Below are positions 15,245 to 22,153 of a stretch of 35,841 nt of DNA, one piece after another. Origin of the DNA: Alistipes sp. (GTDB lineage Bacteria > Bacteroidota > Bacteroidia > Bacteroidales > Rikenellaceae); the NCBI GenBank assembly GCA_017631285.1, contig JAGBTO010000039.1, positions 1 to 35,841 on the forward strand, given 5' to 3'. How positions within the stretch are numbered: position 1 is the first letter of the stretch; each line of letters begins with the position of its first letter. The translations under genes and the position numbers were made by a program. The notes beneath the pieces were generated by a model. It had not been told where the DNA came from. It searched no databases and was given only the letters and a program-made list of their open reading frames with translations.

Positions 15245-15814
15245 CTACATTTTGCAAATTGTACGATAAGCTAACGAATCTACAACTTCCCTTATTTCAT
15301 GATGCGTGCCGTATGCCACTTTTTTTACACCTTCTACCGAGCTGTTGTCGTATATGACCCAATAGTCACAAATGGGGGTGTAGAGAGTTGTAAGGTATCG
15401 CAAGCCTCGATAATAGCGGCGGCGAACTACCTCGGGCGGAACGTTGTGACCACCTTCAATGACACGTCGTGCTACACGCTCAACAGCCTGGTCGGGCGAA
15501 GGCAACCAAAAGTAGAGTAGTGATACAAAATAACCTCTCTCTTGAGCCATTTTGATAAAACGTGTGTAGTAGCGCGTCGCCAATGTTGTCTCGAATGCAA
15601 AATCTGCACCATCAGCCATCAGAGCATCCATGCGCTGACGCATAAGACGTCCTGCCTCGATAGATACACGCGATGGGTAGAATGGCGATAACCCCTTTGC
15701 AATTTCATCGGCATTTACGAAGTCGTGGCAATTCAACATCTCAGGTAATACAGCATACGAGGCTGTGGTTTTACCCGCACCGTTACATCCTGCTATTATA
15801 TATAAATTTGGCAT
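15245..15814 (-). CDS. Zeta-toxin-family P-loop kinase
   Basis: The product has 189 residues. The Walker A motif GCNGAGKTT is at about residues 9-17, followed by NADEIAKGL (about 34-42), with an Asp in the place of the catalytic base of zeta toxins. FAFETTLATRYY (about 73-84) covers the substrate-binding part. Arg-rich segments ERVARRVIEGGH and PEVVRRRYYRGL (about 111-140) form the lid. Zeta/PezT toxins phosphorylate UDP-N-acetylglucosamine and block wall synthesis. Relatives of this short type are not all proven toxins, so a metabolic kinase is possible. It has its own consensus promoter and a short overlapping upstream ORF, and a 53-codon ORF follows 6 bases later. Its position beside a recombinase remnant at a tRNA suggests acquired DNA. 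Confidence 0.87.
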   Translation of the reverse strand: MPNLYIIAGCNGAGKTTASYAVLPEMLNCHDFVNADEIAKGLSPFYPSRVSIEAGRLMRQRMDALMADGADFAFETTLATRYYTRFIKMAQERGYFVSLLYFWLPSPDQAVERVARRVIEGGHNVPPEVVRRRYYRGLRYLTTLYTPICDYWVIYDNSSVEGVKKVAYGTHHEIREVVDSLAYRTICKM

Positions 15815-15825
15815 ACGATGTCCAT
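15796..15825 (-). other. Possible 9-codon upstream ORF overlapping the toxin start
   Basis: ATG at 15825 opens MDIVCQIYI, ending in TAA at 15796-15798. It starts 11 bases before the toxin ATG in another frame and ends inside the toxin gene. If translated, it could lower toxin synthesis. This is seen only as a reading frame and there is no proof of use. Confidence 0.25.
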
Positions 15826-15836
15826 AGTAATTATTG

Positions 15837-15867
15837 CAAAGATAACAATAATCTTTTAATTTCCAAA
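15837..15867 (-). promoter_or_regulatory. Promoter of the zeta-toxin operon
   Basis: On the minus strand TTTG (15867-15864), 19 bases, then TATCTTTG (15844-15837) fits the consensus, about 20 bases before the toxin ATG. Confidence 0.75.
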
Positions 15868-15886
15868 TATATCGCCTCTACGATTA

Positions 15887-15918
15887 TTGTTGCGAGGTAG
15901 AAAAGGGCATTAGATTTG
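15887..15918 (+). promoter_or_regulatory. Promoter of superoxide dismutase
   Basis: TTG (15887-15889), then TAGATTTG (15911-15918) after 21 bases. The leader to the likely ATG at 15977 is about 50 bases. Confidence 0.6.
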
Positions 15919-15976
15919 TAGGTGTGGTCATAAATGAAATGATATGATTCTAACAGCGTTTAAACAATTCTTGATT

Positions 15977-16585
15977 ATGACCATTGCAATGGGTAAAATT
16001 GAACTTTCGCCACTCCCTTATGGGTATAGTGATTTAGAGCCTTATATCTCGGAGCAGACCCTTCTCTATCATCATGACAAACATATGGCGGCTTACGTTA
16101 ATAAAACGTTGGAGCTTGTGGCTGGCACCTCTTATGCCGATGCTTCACTTGAGCAGATTATGATGTCGGCAGATGGAGCATTGTTCAATAATGCAGCACA
16201 GGTGTGGAATCACCGCTTCTATTTTGAACAGCTATCGCCACGTCCGCAATCAAAGCCTAAGGGTAAATTACTCGAGGCGATAAACTCTTCGTTTGGTAGC
16301 TTGAGGAAAATGAGAGAGATGATGACGGCTGAAGCTTTGTCGTTGTTTGGCTCGGGTTGGGTATGGCTCACAAGTGATATACATGGCAAGCTGAAGATTG
16401 TGAGCATGTCTAATGCGGGTAATCCTCTCACCAATGAATTATACCCTCTGCTGGCGATAGATGTGTGGGAGCATGCTTACTATATCGACTACCGAAATTC
16501 TCGTGTCGAGGGTGTTAATGCCCTGTGGAATGTTGTGGATTGGAGTGTCGTAGAGCAGCGTTATGATGATATTTTAAATATGTAG
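15977..16585 (+). CDS. sodB: Superoxide dismutase (Fe/Mn family)
   Basis: The product has 202 residues from the ATG at 15977. A longer frame starts at 15944 and another ATG lies at 15989; the chosen start gives about the usual N-terminal length before LPYGYSDLEPYIS. It converts superoxide to oxygen and hydrogen peroxide in the cytosol. Metal ligands are His32 (LLYHHDKH), the His of WNHRFYFEQL (about 88) and the Asp and His of AIDVWEHAYY (about 170-174). The GSGWVWL segment is present. Iron versus manganese cannot be settled from sequence; anaerobic Bacteroidales enzymes often accept both. Promoter and terminator frame it as a single-gene unit. Confidence 0.93.
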   Translation: MTIAMGKIELSPLPYGYSDLEPYISEQTLLYHHDKHMAAYVNKTLELVAGTSYADASLEQIMMSADGALFNNAAQVWNHRFYFEQLSPRPQSKPKGKLLEAINSSFGSLRKMREMMTAEALSLFGSGWVWLTSDIHGKLKIVSMSNAGNPLTNELYPLLAIDVWEHAYYIDYRNSRVEGVNALWNVVDWSVVEQRYDDILNM

Positions 16586-16602
16586 AGACTCTATCTCTGA
16601 TG

Positions 16603-16639
16603 ACAAAGGGCGTGTCCAAAATTGGAACACGCCCTTTGT
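16603..16639. terminator. Bidirectional terminator between sodB and greA
   Basis: ACAAAGGGCGTGT (16603-16615) pairs with ACACGCCCTTTGT (16627-16639), with an inner CCAA/TTGG stem. It lies between convergent genes. Confidence 0.9.
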
Positions 16640-16656
16640 TTATCGTGATTGTATTT

Positions 16657-17133
16657 TTAGATATTGATATCCAAAATCTCTAATTTTAGCATACCAGCAG
16701 GAACTGAAACTTCAACAACCTCGCCCTTCTTCTTGCCAAGCAGAGCTTTGGCGATAGGAGTGCCAATAGCGAGCTTGCCTTCACGTAGATTGGCCTCGTT
16801 CTCTGATACAATGGTGTATGTCACCTGTTTTTTATTATTATGGTTGAGCAGAGTTACCTTGCTTAAAATCTGCACCTTGCTCTTGTCAATCTTCGACTCG
16901 TCAATTAAACGGGCATTGGTCAAGGTCTGCTCCAACTTTGCAATACGCATCTCCAACAGGCCTTGTGCCTCACGTGCTGCATCGTACTCTGCATTCTCTG
17001 ACAGGTCACCCTTGTCACGAGCTTCGGCAATGGCTGCTGAAATAGCGGGACGCTCAACCGAACGCATGTGTTGAAGCTCGTCCTTTAACTTCTGCATACC
17101 CTCTGCCGTCAAATAGATAATTTCATTTGCCAT
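16657..17133 (-). CDS. greA: Transcript cleavage factor GreA
   Basis: The product has 158 residues, the normal length. GreA enters the RNA polymerase secondary channel and stimulates cleavage of backtracked RNA. The N-terminal coiled coil (about 10-75) carries the acidic tip DLSENAEYDAAREAQ (about 41-55), whose Asp and Glu hold the catalytic metal. The C-terminal FKBP-like domain (about 80-158) includes TYTIVSENEAN, GTPIAKALLGKKKGEVVEV and the closing strand. The start at 17133 (MANEIIYLTAEG) is used; the frame continues to 17184 but adds unrelated residues. A promoter lies about 95 bases upstream. Confidence 0.96.
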   Translation of the reverse strand: MANEIIYLTAEGMQKLKDELQHMRSVERPAISAAIAEARDKGDLSENAEYDAAREAQGLLEMRIAKLEQTLTNARLIDESKIDKSKVQILSKVTLLNHNNKKQVTYTIVSENEANLREGKLAIGTPIAKALLGKKKGEVVEVSVPAGMLKLEILDINI

Positions 17134-17227
17134 ATTTATAACAGTAAAAAAAGCCAGAATTCCAATATCGCAGACTTTGGCCACTCAATCGGAATCCCGA
17201 GTTAATAATTCTAAAATTCTAATGAAA

Positions 17228-17259
17228 CAAAGGTAGGGAGTTTTTTTTGATTTTCCAAT
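17228..17259 (-). promoter_or_regulatory. Promoter of greA
   Basis: On the minus strand TTG (17259-17257) and, about 20 bases later, TACCTTTG (17235-17228). The implied leader is about 90 bases. Confidence 0.55.
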
Positions 17260-17370
17260 TTTTTCGGCACAAAGTACACCCACGGATGGTAAATACGCCA
17301 TTTTATTATACTTTGCATATCGTATGGGGTGGTAATATTCTCGACCTATGAGATGCCTTTGTAGGGAACA

Positions 17371-17403
17371 TAAAAAAGGAGCAGACGAAAAGGTGTCGCT
17401 CCT
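17371..17403 (-). terminator. Terminator of the DUF4837 gene
   Basis: AGGAGC (17377-17382) pairs with GCTCCT (17398-17403), with inner GAC/GTC. On the minus strand the hairpin is followed by TTTTTTA. The rest of the 17240-17370 stretch shows no gene. Confidence 0.8.
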
Positions 17404-17430
17404 ATAAGATTTTTATTATTACTCTTGACT

Positions 17431-18492
17431 TTACTCAGCTTTTGTGTTATCCGTTGCGGGGAAGTCGGCAAGATAGACAAGGTGTTGCAATGCACGCAAC
17501 TTATTACGCTTTTCGGGTTCTTTGTTGTATGCTGTTGGATAATAGACGTAACAATCGATTGTTACCACTTCGTTGGTTTGGGTATTAACTGTCGAATAGC
17601 TTACGAAAGGACCTCCCATAAAGTAGTTTTCAACTTCCCATAAACCATACATTTCAACCCACAGCCGGTCGCCAATGAGCAATGGACGATGCTCGGGTAT
17701 AAAAGGCATATAATCCATACCCGTGTCGTCCACTATTTTATTTGTCGTGGTCATAAACGACCCCTCGCGAGGACCAGGAATGCGGGCTGCGAACTTATTG
17801 CGAGCTTTGACCAGAGCTTCGGCAGAAAGCGACTCCTTGCCTTTGTATGGATACTTATAGATGAAAAAGCCCTGGCTTGCTGTTGGGAATTCCTGTGATA
17901 CCCACAACATATCGTCCGACTCGGAACGCACTTGATAGTTGTTTGGCACAGCCAAATCCATCCCAAAAGTAGAACGAATCTTTTCACGCAGAGGTGCCGA
18001 GAAATACTTCGATGCGTAGGCAATAGTGCGGTCACGTTCAGCCTTCTCTAATACATAGAGAATGTTGTCGCGATTATCGCTCACATATTTGGCAAGACTC
18101 TTTGTGTCGGGGCCCTTGAGTGTGATGTGAATCTGGGGTTTGGAAGTCACATCATACTGCACTGTAATACCTGGTTCAGCAATTTCGGGGCTTACATTCA
18201 CTAGAATCACATTACGGTGAGAACGGGTTAGGCTCTTGAAGTTATTTGGCAAGATACGCAACACATTGTACATGGGCTCATACTGCATGAGCTCTTTTAC
18301 GGGCTGCTTCAGCACTGACTGTAACGTGTCGCCCAGTTCGCTCTGCCACTCGGGTTGTGGGCACACTAACACCAATTCGTAAGGTGTGCCTGTGGCATTG
18401 TCAGCTGTTGAAAGTTTGAAAAATGATTTACAACTGACAAACATAGAGAGTGCACACAGTAAGACGAACTGCAAAATAAATACTTTTTTCAT
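17431..18492 (-). CDS. DUF4837 family lipoprotein
   Basis: The product has 353 residues with a lipoprotein signal (hydrophobic 5-19, then FVSC with Cys21). The mature protein matches the pattern of DUF4837, a Bacteroidetes-specific family of unknown function: an early ELVLVCPQPEW strand, FPTASQGFFIYKYPYKG near 203-219, an IPGPREGSFMTT segment, and a C-terminal region with YGLWEVENYFMGGPFVSY and YYPTAYNKEPEKR. It is probably anchored in the inner or outer membrane facing the periplasm. It stands alone, with a perfect consensus promoter 26 bases before the ATG and its own terminator. No function should be assigned. Confidence 0.87.
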   Translation of the reverse strand: MKKVFILQFVLLCALSMFVSCKSFFKLSTADNATGTPYELVLVCPQPEWQSELGDTLQSVLKQPVKELMQYEPMYNVLRILPNNFKSLTRSHRNVILVNVSPEIAEPGITVQYDVTSKPQIHITLKGPDTKSLAKYVSDNRDNILYVLEKAERDRTIAYASKYFSAPLREKIRSTFGMDLAVPNNYQVRSESDDMLWVSQEFPTASQGFFIYKYPYKGKESLSAEALVKARNKFAARIPGPREGSFMTTTNKIVDDTGMDYMPFIPEHRPLLIGDRLWVEMYGLWEVENYFMGGPFVSYSTVNTQTNEVVTIDCYVYYPTAYNKEPEKRNKLRALQHLVYLADFPATDNTKAE

Positions 18493-18517
18493 ATCTTGTT
18501 TTACTAAAATTTATTCA

Positions 18518-18548
18518 CAAATATACTGAAAAATAGGGTTCTTGCAAA
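18518..18548 (-). promoter_or_regulatory. Promoter of the DUF4837 gene
   Basis: On the minus strand TTTG (18548-18545), 19 bases, TATATTTG (18525-18518) matches the consensus exactly. The start of transcription would fall about 20 bases before the ATG. Confidence 0.82.
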
Positions 18549-18618
18549 ATATATACCCGTAATTGCGTAAAAAGCATTACATTTGTAGTCTATAATAAGC
18601 CAATTATATATAGCACCG

Positions 18619-19227
18619 ATGAAGATAAAACCTTGGGGCTTCATACGTAAGCTCTTTCCTGATATGATATGGGAGATTAATGACCCAAATGGAGTCTTTC
18701 TGACATTTGATGATGGACCTACTCCGGGTATTACCGAGTGGATACTATCAACATTGAGACAGTATGATGCCAAGGCTACATTTTTTGTGTTGGGCAAGAA
18801 TTGTGAGATGTATCCAGATTTGCATCAACGCATAATAGACGAAGGTCACAAGATTGGCAATCACACATACTCTCATCAGAAGGGTTGGGGTATGCCATTG
18901 GAAAAATATATCGAGGATGTAGATTTTGCCGACGATATTCTCCATACCGATCTCTTCCGTCCGCCGTATGCTCAAACTACACCATCTCAAATTAGAGCTG
19001 TAGCTCAACGCCACAAAGTGATTATGTGGAATATCCTTTCGCGCGACTACTCCCGCACCCTCACGCCCGAGAAGTGCGTAAGAGAGGTTGTGCCACACAT
19101 CTGCCCAGGCTGTATCATCGCTTTCCACGATAGCGTGAAATCGTTCCGCAATATGAGCTATACATTGCCTATAGTGTTGGAGAAGGTGAAGAAATTGGGG
19201 TTGAAATGTAAGATAATAGAGTTGTAG
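18619..19227 (+). CDS. Polysaccharide deacetylase (NodB homology, CE4)
   Basis: The product has 202 residues and consists of little more than the NodB domain. Motif 1 is LTFDDGPTPG (Asp31 and Asp32), motif 2 is HTYSH (His82 and His86, metal ligands), motif 3 is FRPPYAQT (Arg114), and a later His lies in IIAFHDS. These enzymes remove N-acetyl groups from chitin- or peptidoglycan-like sugars using a divalent metal. There is no signal peptide or lipobox, so either it acts in the cytoplasm or it is exported by an unusual route. A TACATTTG -7 element (18578-18585) lies 33 bases upstream. The stop codon touches the ATG of ubiX, so both are cotranscribed. The substrate is unknown. Confidence 0.9.
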   Translation: MKIKPWGFIRKLFPDMIWEINDPNGVFLTFDDGPTPGITEWILSTLRQYDAKATFFVLGKNCEMYPDLHQRIIDEGHKIGNHTYSHQKGWGMPLEKYIEDVDFADDILHTDLFRPPYAQTTPSQIRAVAQRHKVIMWNILSRDYSRTLTPEKCVREVVPHICPGCIIAFHDSVKSFRNMSYTLPIVLEKVKKLGLKCKIIEL

Positions 19228-19782
19228 ATGAAGATAATAGTAGCCATAACAGGTGCTAGTGGCGGAGTCTATGCCCGACTGTGTTTGGAGCAATTGCTTC
19301 ATGCCGTAGAGGTGGAACAGATTGCACTTATAGTTAGTAAAACAGCCCAGGAGGTGCTGAAATTCGAGGGCGTAGAGTTACCCCAGGATGAGAAAATAGT
19401 GTGTTACGACAACGATGATATGTTTGCTGCGGTGGCAAGTGGCTCGGCGCGTTATGATGTAATGGTTGTGGTGCCAGCCTCGATGGGTAGTGTGGGTCGT
19501 ATAGCGGCGGGTGTATCACTTTCGCTCATTGAACGTGCCGCCGATGTGATGCTCAAGGAGCGTCGCAAACTTATTCTGGTGGTGCGCGAGACCCCATATT
19601 CGCTCATTCATCTGCGCAATATGACAACCCTCACAGAAGCGGGAGCAGTCGTTTTGCCTGCGTCGCCATCGTTCTACTCTCACCCCAAAAGTCTGGACGA
19701 CGCCATAATGACCGTCGTCGAGCGCATCATGGCGCATGTGGGCGTAAACACTCCGCACTACGAGTGGCGAGACGAAAATTAA
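19228..19782 (+). CDS. ubiX: Flavin prenyltransferase UbiX
   Basis: The product has 184 residues. It prenylates FMN with dimethylallyl phosphate to give prenyl-FMN, the cofactor of UbiD-type decarboxylases. Marks are the N-terminal AITGASGGVYA (about 6-16), the PASMGSVGRIAAGVS segment (about 93-107) and the phosphate-binding RETPYSLIHLRNM (about 130-142). Its ATG directly follows the deacetylase TAG. No ubiD gene is in the window; the partner may be elsewhere, perhaps in quinone or aromatic-acid metabolism. Confidence 0.94.
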   Translation: MKIIVAITGASGGVYARLCLEQLLHAVEVEQIALIVSKTAQEVLKFEGVELPQDEKIVCYDNDDMFAAVASGSARYDVMVVVPASMGSVGRIAAGVSLSLIERAADVMLKERRKLILVVRETPYSLIHLRNMTTLTEAGAVVLPASPSFYSHPKSLDDAIMTVVERIMAHVGVNTPHYEWRDEN

Positions 19783-19846
19783 CATGACCAATGTGGAATG
19801 ACAAGAAAATATCACACAATAACTCGTTAGTTTACAGAATTTTTAT

Positions 19847-19854
19847 TACCTTTG
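19847..19854 (+). promoter_or_regulatory. -7 element of the efp promoter
   Basis: TACCTTTG lies about 40 bases before the efp ATG. A good TTTG -33 partner is not evident; TTAG at 19827-19830 is the nearest match. Confidence 0.5.
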
Positions 19855-19894
19855 CGCCGATAAAAACGAAAATTCTAATAAAAACACTAATATT

Positions 19895-20467
19895 ATGACA
19901 ATTACAGCAGCTGATATTAAGATCGGTATGTGCGTTGAGATGGATAACAAGACTTACCTTGTTGTTGATTTCCAGCACTGCAAGCCAGGCAAGGGTCCTG
20001 CATTCGTACGTTCAAAGCTCAAGAATTTGGAGAATGGTTATGTTGTTGAGAAGACTTTCTCTTCAGTTAGCCAGAAGCTTGAGCAGGTGCGCGTTGAGCG
20101 TCGTCCTTACCAGTTCACTTACGAGGATGATTTGGGTGCTCACTTCATGCACACTGAGACTTTCGAGGAGATTAACATCGACAAGAACCTTATCGAGAAC
20201 TACGATTTGATGGCCGATGGTCAGATTGTTGAGGTTATGTTCCACACTGAGAAGGAGGCTGTTCTTTCAGCTGAGCTTCCTCCTGTACTTGATATGGAGG
20301 TTACTTATACTGAGCCAGGTATCAAGGGTGATACAGCTTCTACAAACTCATTGAAGCCTGCAACAGTGAACACAGGTGCTACAGTTCGTGTTCCTTTGTT
20401 TGTAAACACAGGTGACAAGATCCGCGTAGATAGCCGTACACGTGAGTACAAGGAGCGTATCCGCTAA
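19895..20467 (+). CDS. efp: Elongation factor P
   Basis: The product has 190 residues. EF-P binds between the ribosomal P and E sites and relieves stalling at polyproline. The three beta-barrel domains are all present. The loop tip is CKPGKGPAF with Lys33, the residue that is often modified; the modification enzymes are not in this window. The C-terminal signature PLFVNTGDKIRVDSRTREYKER is complete. Codon use is strongly biased toward a few codons, as expected of a highly expressed gene. It is a single-gene unit with a -7 element upstream and a strong terminator downstream. Confidence 0.97.
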   Translation: MTITAADIKIGMCVEMDNKTYLVVDFQHCKPGKGPAFVRSKLKNLENGYVVEKTFSSVSQKLEQVRVERRPYQFTYEDDLGAHFMHTETFEEINIDKNLIENYDLMADGQIVEVMFHTEKEAVLSAELPPVLDMEVTYTEPGIKGDTASTNSLKPATVNTGATVRVPLFVNTGDKIRVDSRTREYKERIR

Positions 20468-20488
20468 TTTTGTATAAACAAAGGCTTT

Positions 20489-20520
20489 AGGCGTCGCAAC
20501 TACAAGGTTGGACGCCTTTT
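20489..20520 (+). terminator. Terminator of efp (CAAC/GTTG type)
   Basis: AGGCGTC (20489-20495) pairs with GACGCCT (20511-20517), with an inner CAAC/GTTG stem and one unpaired G, followed by TTTTTTGTTTT. It belongs to the same design as the hairpins at 2441 and 27015. Confidence 0.9.
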
Positions 20521-20564
20521 TTGTTTTATGTGGTAGTCGGCTTGTTTTTGTTATAGCTTTTTCC

Positions 20565-20578
20565 TATCTTGCATAAGG
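20565..20578 (+). promoter_or_regulatory. Probable variant promoter of the alpha/beta hydrolase gene
   Basis: TATCTTGCATAAGG is identical to 12640-12653 upstream of the sialidase gene. TTG (20542-20544) lies about 20 bases upstream. The ATG is 27 bases downstream. Confidence 0.45.
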
Positions 20579-20605
20579 TTTTACATAATTACTAATAATT
20601 GTACT

Positions 20606-21601
20606 ATGAAGAGAATTTTGAAGATCATTGGCGCTGTTATTGCGTTTTTTGCAGTGATTATTTTTATTGGTGGCGAAAGTTTGGTACAAAAATTATTCAC
20701 GGGTGCAAAACTTGAGGCTCAGTGGAACACAGCCGAAGGAGATGTGTTAAAAGATTTGAGTTATGGGGAAGGCTATCGTAACACCTACGACCTCTATCTG
20801 CCTGCAAATAACTCGCCCAAGGCGCTAATGCTATTTATTCATGGTGGTTCATGGATTAGTGGGCAAAAGGAGGATATGGCATGGGCAGCTGAACGCTATG
20901 CTAAAGAGGGATATGTCACAGCATCGATAAACTATACGCGCCTGCGCAGCGACTCTATGACTTATGAGTCGGGTTATGTCAAACCTTGTATGCAGAGTAT
21001 GATGGCAGAAATCGGAACCAGCATCAAGGCTATCAAGGCTAAATGTGCGGAATTGGGGTGCAATATCGAGCAGATGTCAATCGGTGGCTATTCGGCCGGT
21101 GCTCATCTTGCGATGCTCTACTCGACGCTATATGCCGATAAATCGCCTATTCCAATCAAATTTCAGATAAGTTGGGTGGGTCCGTCGGATTTCAACCTCT
21201 TGTTTCCCACTCCTGAAAAGGCAGATGTGCAGGGTGCAGCACCTGCTGAGGAGCGTGGCAAGTTTGTTGCCCAGATGAATGAGTTTATTTATGGACTTTC
21301 GGGTAAAGACCTTGACGTTCAAAATCTGACTGTCGAGCAGATTAAAGCCATCAAAAGTGTAATTTCGCCAGTTGAGCAGGTTAATCGTAATACCCCTCCT
21401 GCAGTGTTGGTTTATGGTGATAAGGATAGGCTGGTAAATGCCGTTCATGGTAAGAAGATGTCCGAGATGTTGGCAGCAAACGGTGTGCATAACCAACTGT
21501 TCATATTTCCTAATTCGGGGCATGAGTTGGGTCACGACCCTGAATACGCCGAGCGTGTTCAGCATACTATATTGGAGTTTTGCAAAAAATATTTTGAGTA
21601 A
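20606..21601 (+). CDS. Alpha/beta hydrolase (esterase/lipase-like, BD-FAE or HSL type)
   Basis: The product has 331 residues. An N-terminal hydrophobic helix (about 5-24) without a clear cleavage site suggests a membrane anchor facing the periplasm. The oxyanion motif is HGGSW (79-83), the nucleophile elbow GGYSAGAH holds Ser163, and VYGDKDRLV (about 272-280) and NSGHELG (about 301-307) supply the Asp and His. These marks fit carboxylester hydrolases that remove acyl groups, for example from glycans. The substrate is unknown. It shares its upstream 14-mer with the sialidase gene, so co-regulation with host-glycan use, such as sialate O-deacetylation, is a possibility but only inference. A hairpin terminator follows. 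Confidence 0.88.
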   Translation: MKRILKIIGAVIAFFAVIIFIGGESLVQKLFTGAKLEAQWNTAEGDVLKDLSYGEGYRNTYDLYLPANNSPKALMLFIHGGSWISGQKEDMAWAAERYAKEGYVTASINYTRLRSDSMTYESGYVKPCMQSMMAEIGTSIKAIKAKCAELGCNIEQMSIGGYSAGAHLAMLYSTLYADKSPIPIKFQISWVGPSDFNLLFPTPEKADVQGAAPAEERGKFVAQMNEFIYGLSGKDLDVQNLTVEQIKAIKSVISPVEQVNRNTPPAVLVYGDKDRLVNAVHGKKMSEMLAANGVHNQLFIFPNSGHELGHDPEYAERVQHTILEFCKKYFE

Positions 21602-21626
21602 TAGGGTATCTCCCTGCGACATGTAA

Positions 21627-21672
21627 AAGTGGCTGTCATGAAAAATATCGTGGCGGCCACTTGAATTTTTTT
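21627..21672 (+). terminator. Terminator of the hydrolase gene, overlapping the next promoter
   Basis: AAGTGGC (21627-21633) pairs with GCCACTT (21656-21662), with an inner CATGA/TCGTG stem, followed by GAATTTTTTTTT. Its last bases overlap the -33 TTG of the next promoter. Confidence 0.8.
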
Positions 21673-21691
21673 TTAATGTTTTGTACCTTTG
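21661..21691 (+). promoter_or_regulatory. Promoter of the His-rich protein/TonB receptor unit
   Basis: TTG (21661-21663), 20 bases, TACCTTTG (21684-21691). Transcription would start near 21697, only a few bases before ATG codons at 21700 and 21706, so the mRNA may be nearly leaderless. Confidence 0.65.
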
Positions 21692-21705
21692 CGTGGCAAA
21701 TGGAA

Positions 21706-22059
21706 ATGAGAATTAGACATAAATCCATAAAGAGCTATGCTATACTGTTACTCACGATATTTATTGCATATCTGAGTAGTAATACGCTGTTTATCCATTA
21801 CCATAGCATTAATGGAAGCGTTGTAGTCCATTCGCATATATATAACGGAACGCCTGATAAGCCTGAGCATAATCACTCTCAGTCGCAATTCGACCTTATT
21901 GCTACGCTGTCTGATTTTTTTGCACTCAAGGCTATATCTGAGAGCCCAAATTTTATCCCCGTCTATATTTTATGTGGCACTATTGCTTTTGGAGCAAGGT
22001 GTGCACACTCATTCGTAGTTGTCAATCTACAACTGCGAGCCCCTCCCGTTATGATGTAG
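21706..22059 (+). CDS. Small His-rich membrane protein upstream of a TonB receptor
   Basis: The product has 117 residues from the ATG at 21706; ATG at 21700 is equally possible. The longest frame, from 21661, overlaps the promoter and is rejected. One helix (about 9-28, YAILLLTIFIAYLSSNTLF) is followed by a His-rich part HYHSINGSVVVHSHIY... PEHNHSQSQ (seven His within about 40 residues), then a second hydrophobic stretch (about 80-105). Such His clusters bind Zn, Cu, Co or Ni. I do not recognise a named family, though similar small proteins sit before TonB receptors in other Bacteroidetes. It precedes a TonB receptor by about 95 bases, and a metal-sensing or periplasmic handover role is inference. 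Confidence 0.7.
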   Translation: MRIRHKSIKSYAILLLTIFIAYLSSNTLFIHYHSINGSVVVHSHIYNGTPDKPEHNHSQSQFDLIATLSDFFALKAISESPNFIPVYILCGTIAFGARCAHSFVVVNLQLRAPPVMM

Positions 22060-22069
22060 TTATTCTGAA

Positions 22070-22116
22070 GGTGCAGCTCATAGGCTGTGCCACACTCGTT
22101 ATGGCTTTGTAACGAG
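22070..22116 (+). other. Two adjacent hairpins between the His-rich gene and the TonB receptor
   Basis: GGTGCAGC (22070-22077) can pair with GCTGTGCC (22084-22091), with two G-T pairs. CTCGTTA (22095-22101) pairs perfectly with TAACGAG (22110-22116). No T-run follows. This may be an RNA processing or translation-control element; it does not match a riboswitch I know. Confidence 0.45.
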
Positions 22117-22153
22117 ATATCATGGTTAATAAATACATCATAAATTTAATCCA

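Noticed and set aside
14890..15269. Plus-strand frames across the recombinase remnant and small antitoxin ORF
   Set aside because: No protein-like composition; they oppose the better-supported minus-strand ORFs.
17283..17340. Possible plus-strand promoter TACTTTG near 17308
   Set aside because: No plus-strand gene lies within the next 1.2 kb.
10195..19878. Long minus-strand frames opposite nadC, nadA and efp
   Set aside because: Shadows of strongly biased coding genes; no promoter, signal or recognisable motif. (Coordinates refer to the general 9.1-10.2 kb and 20.1 kb regions.)
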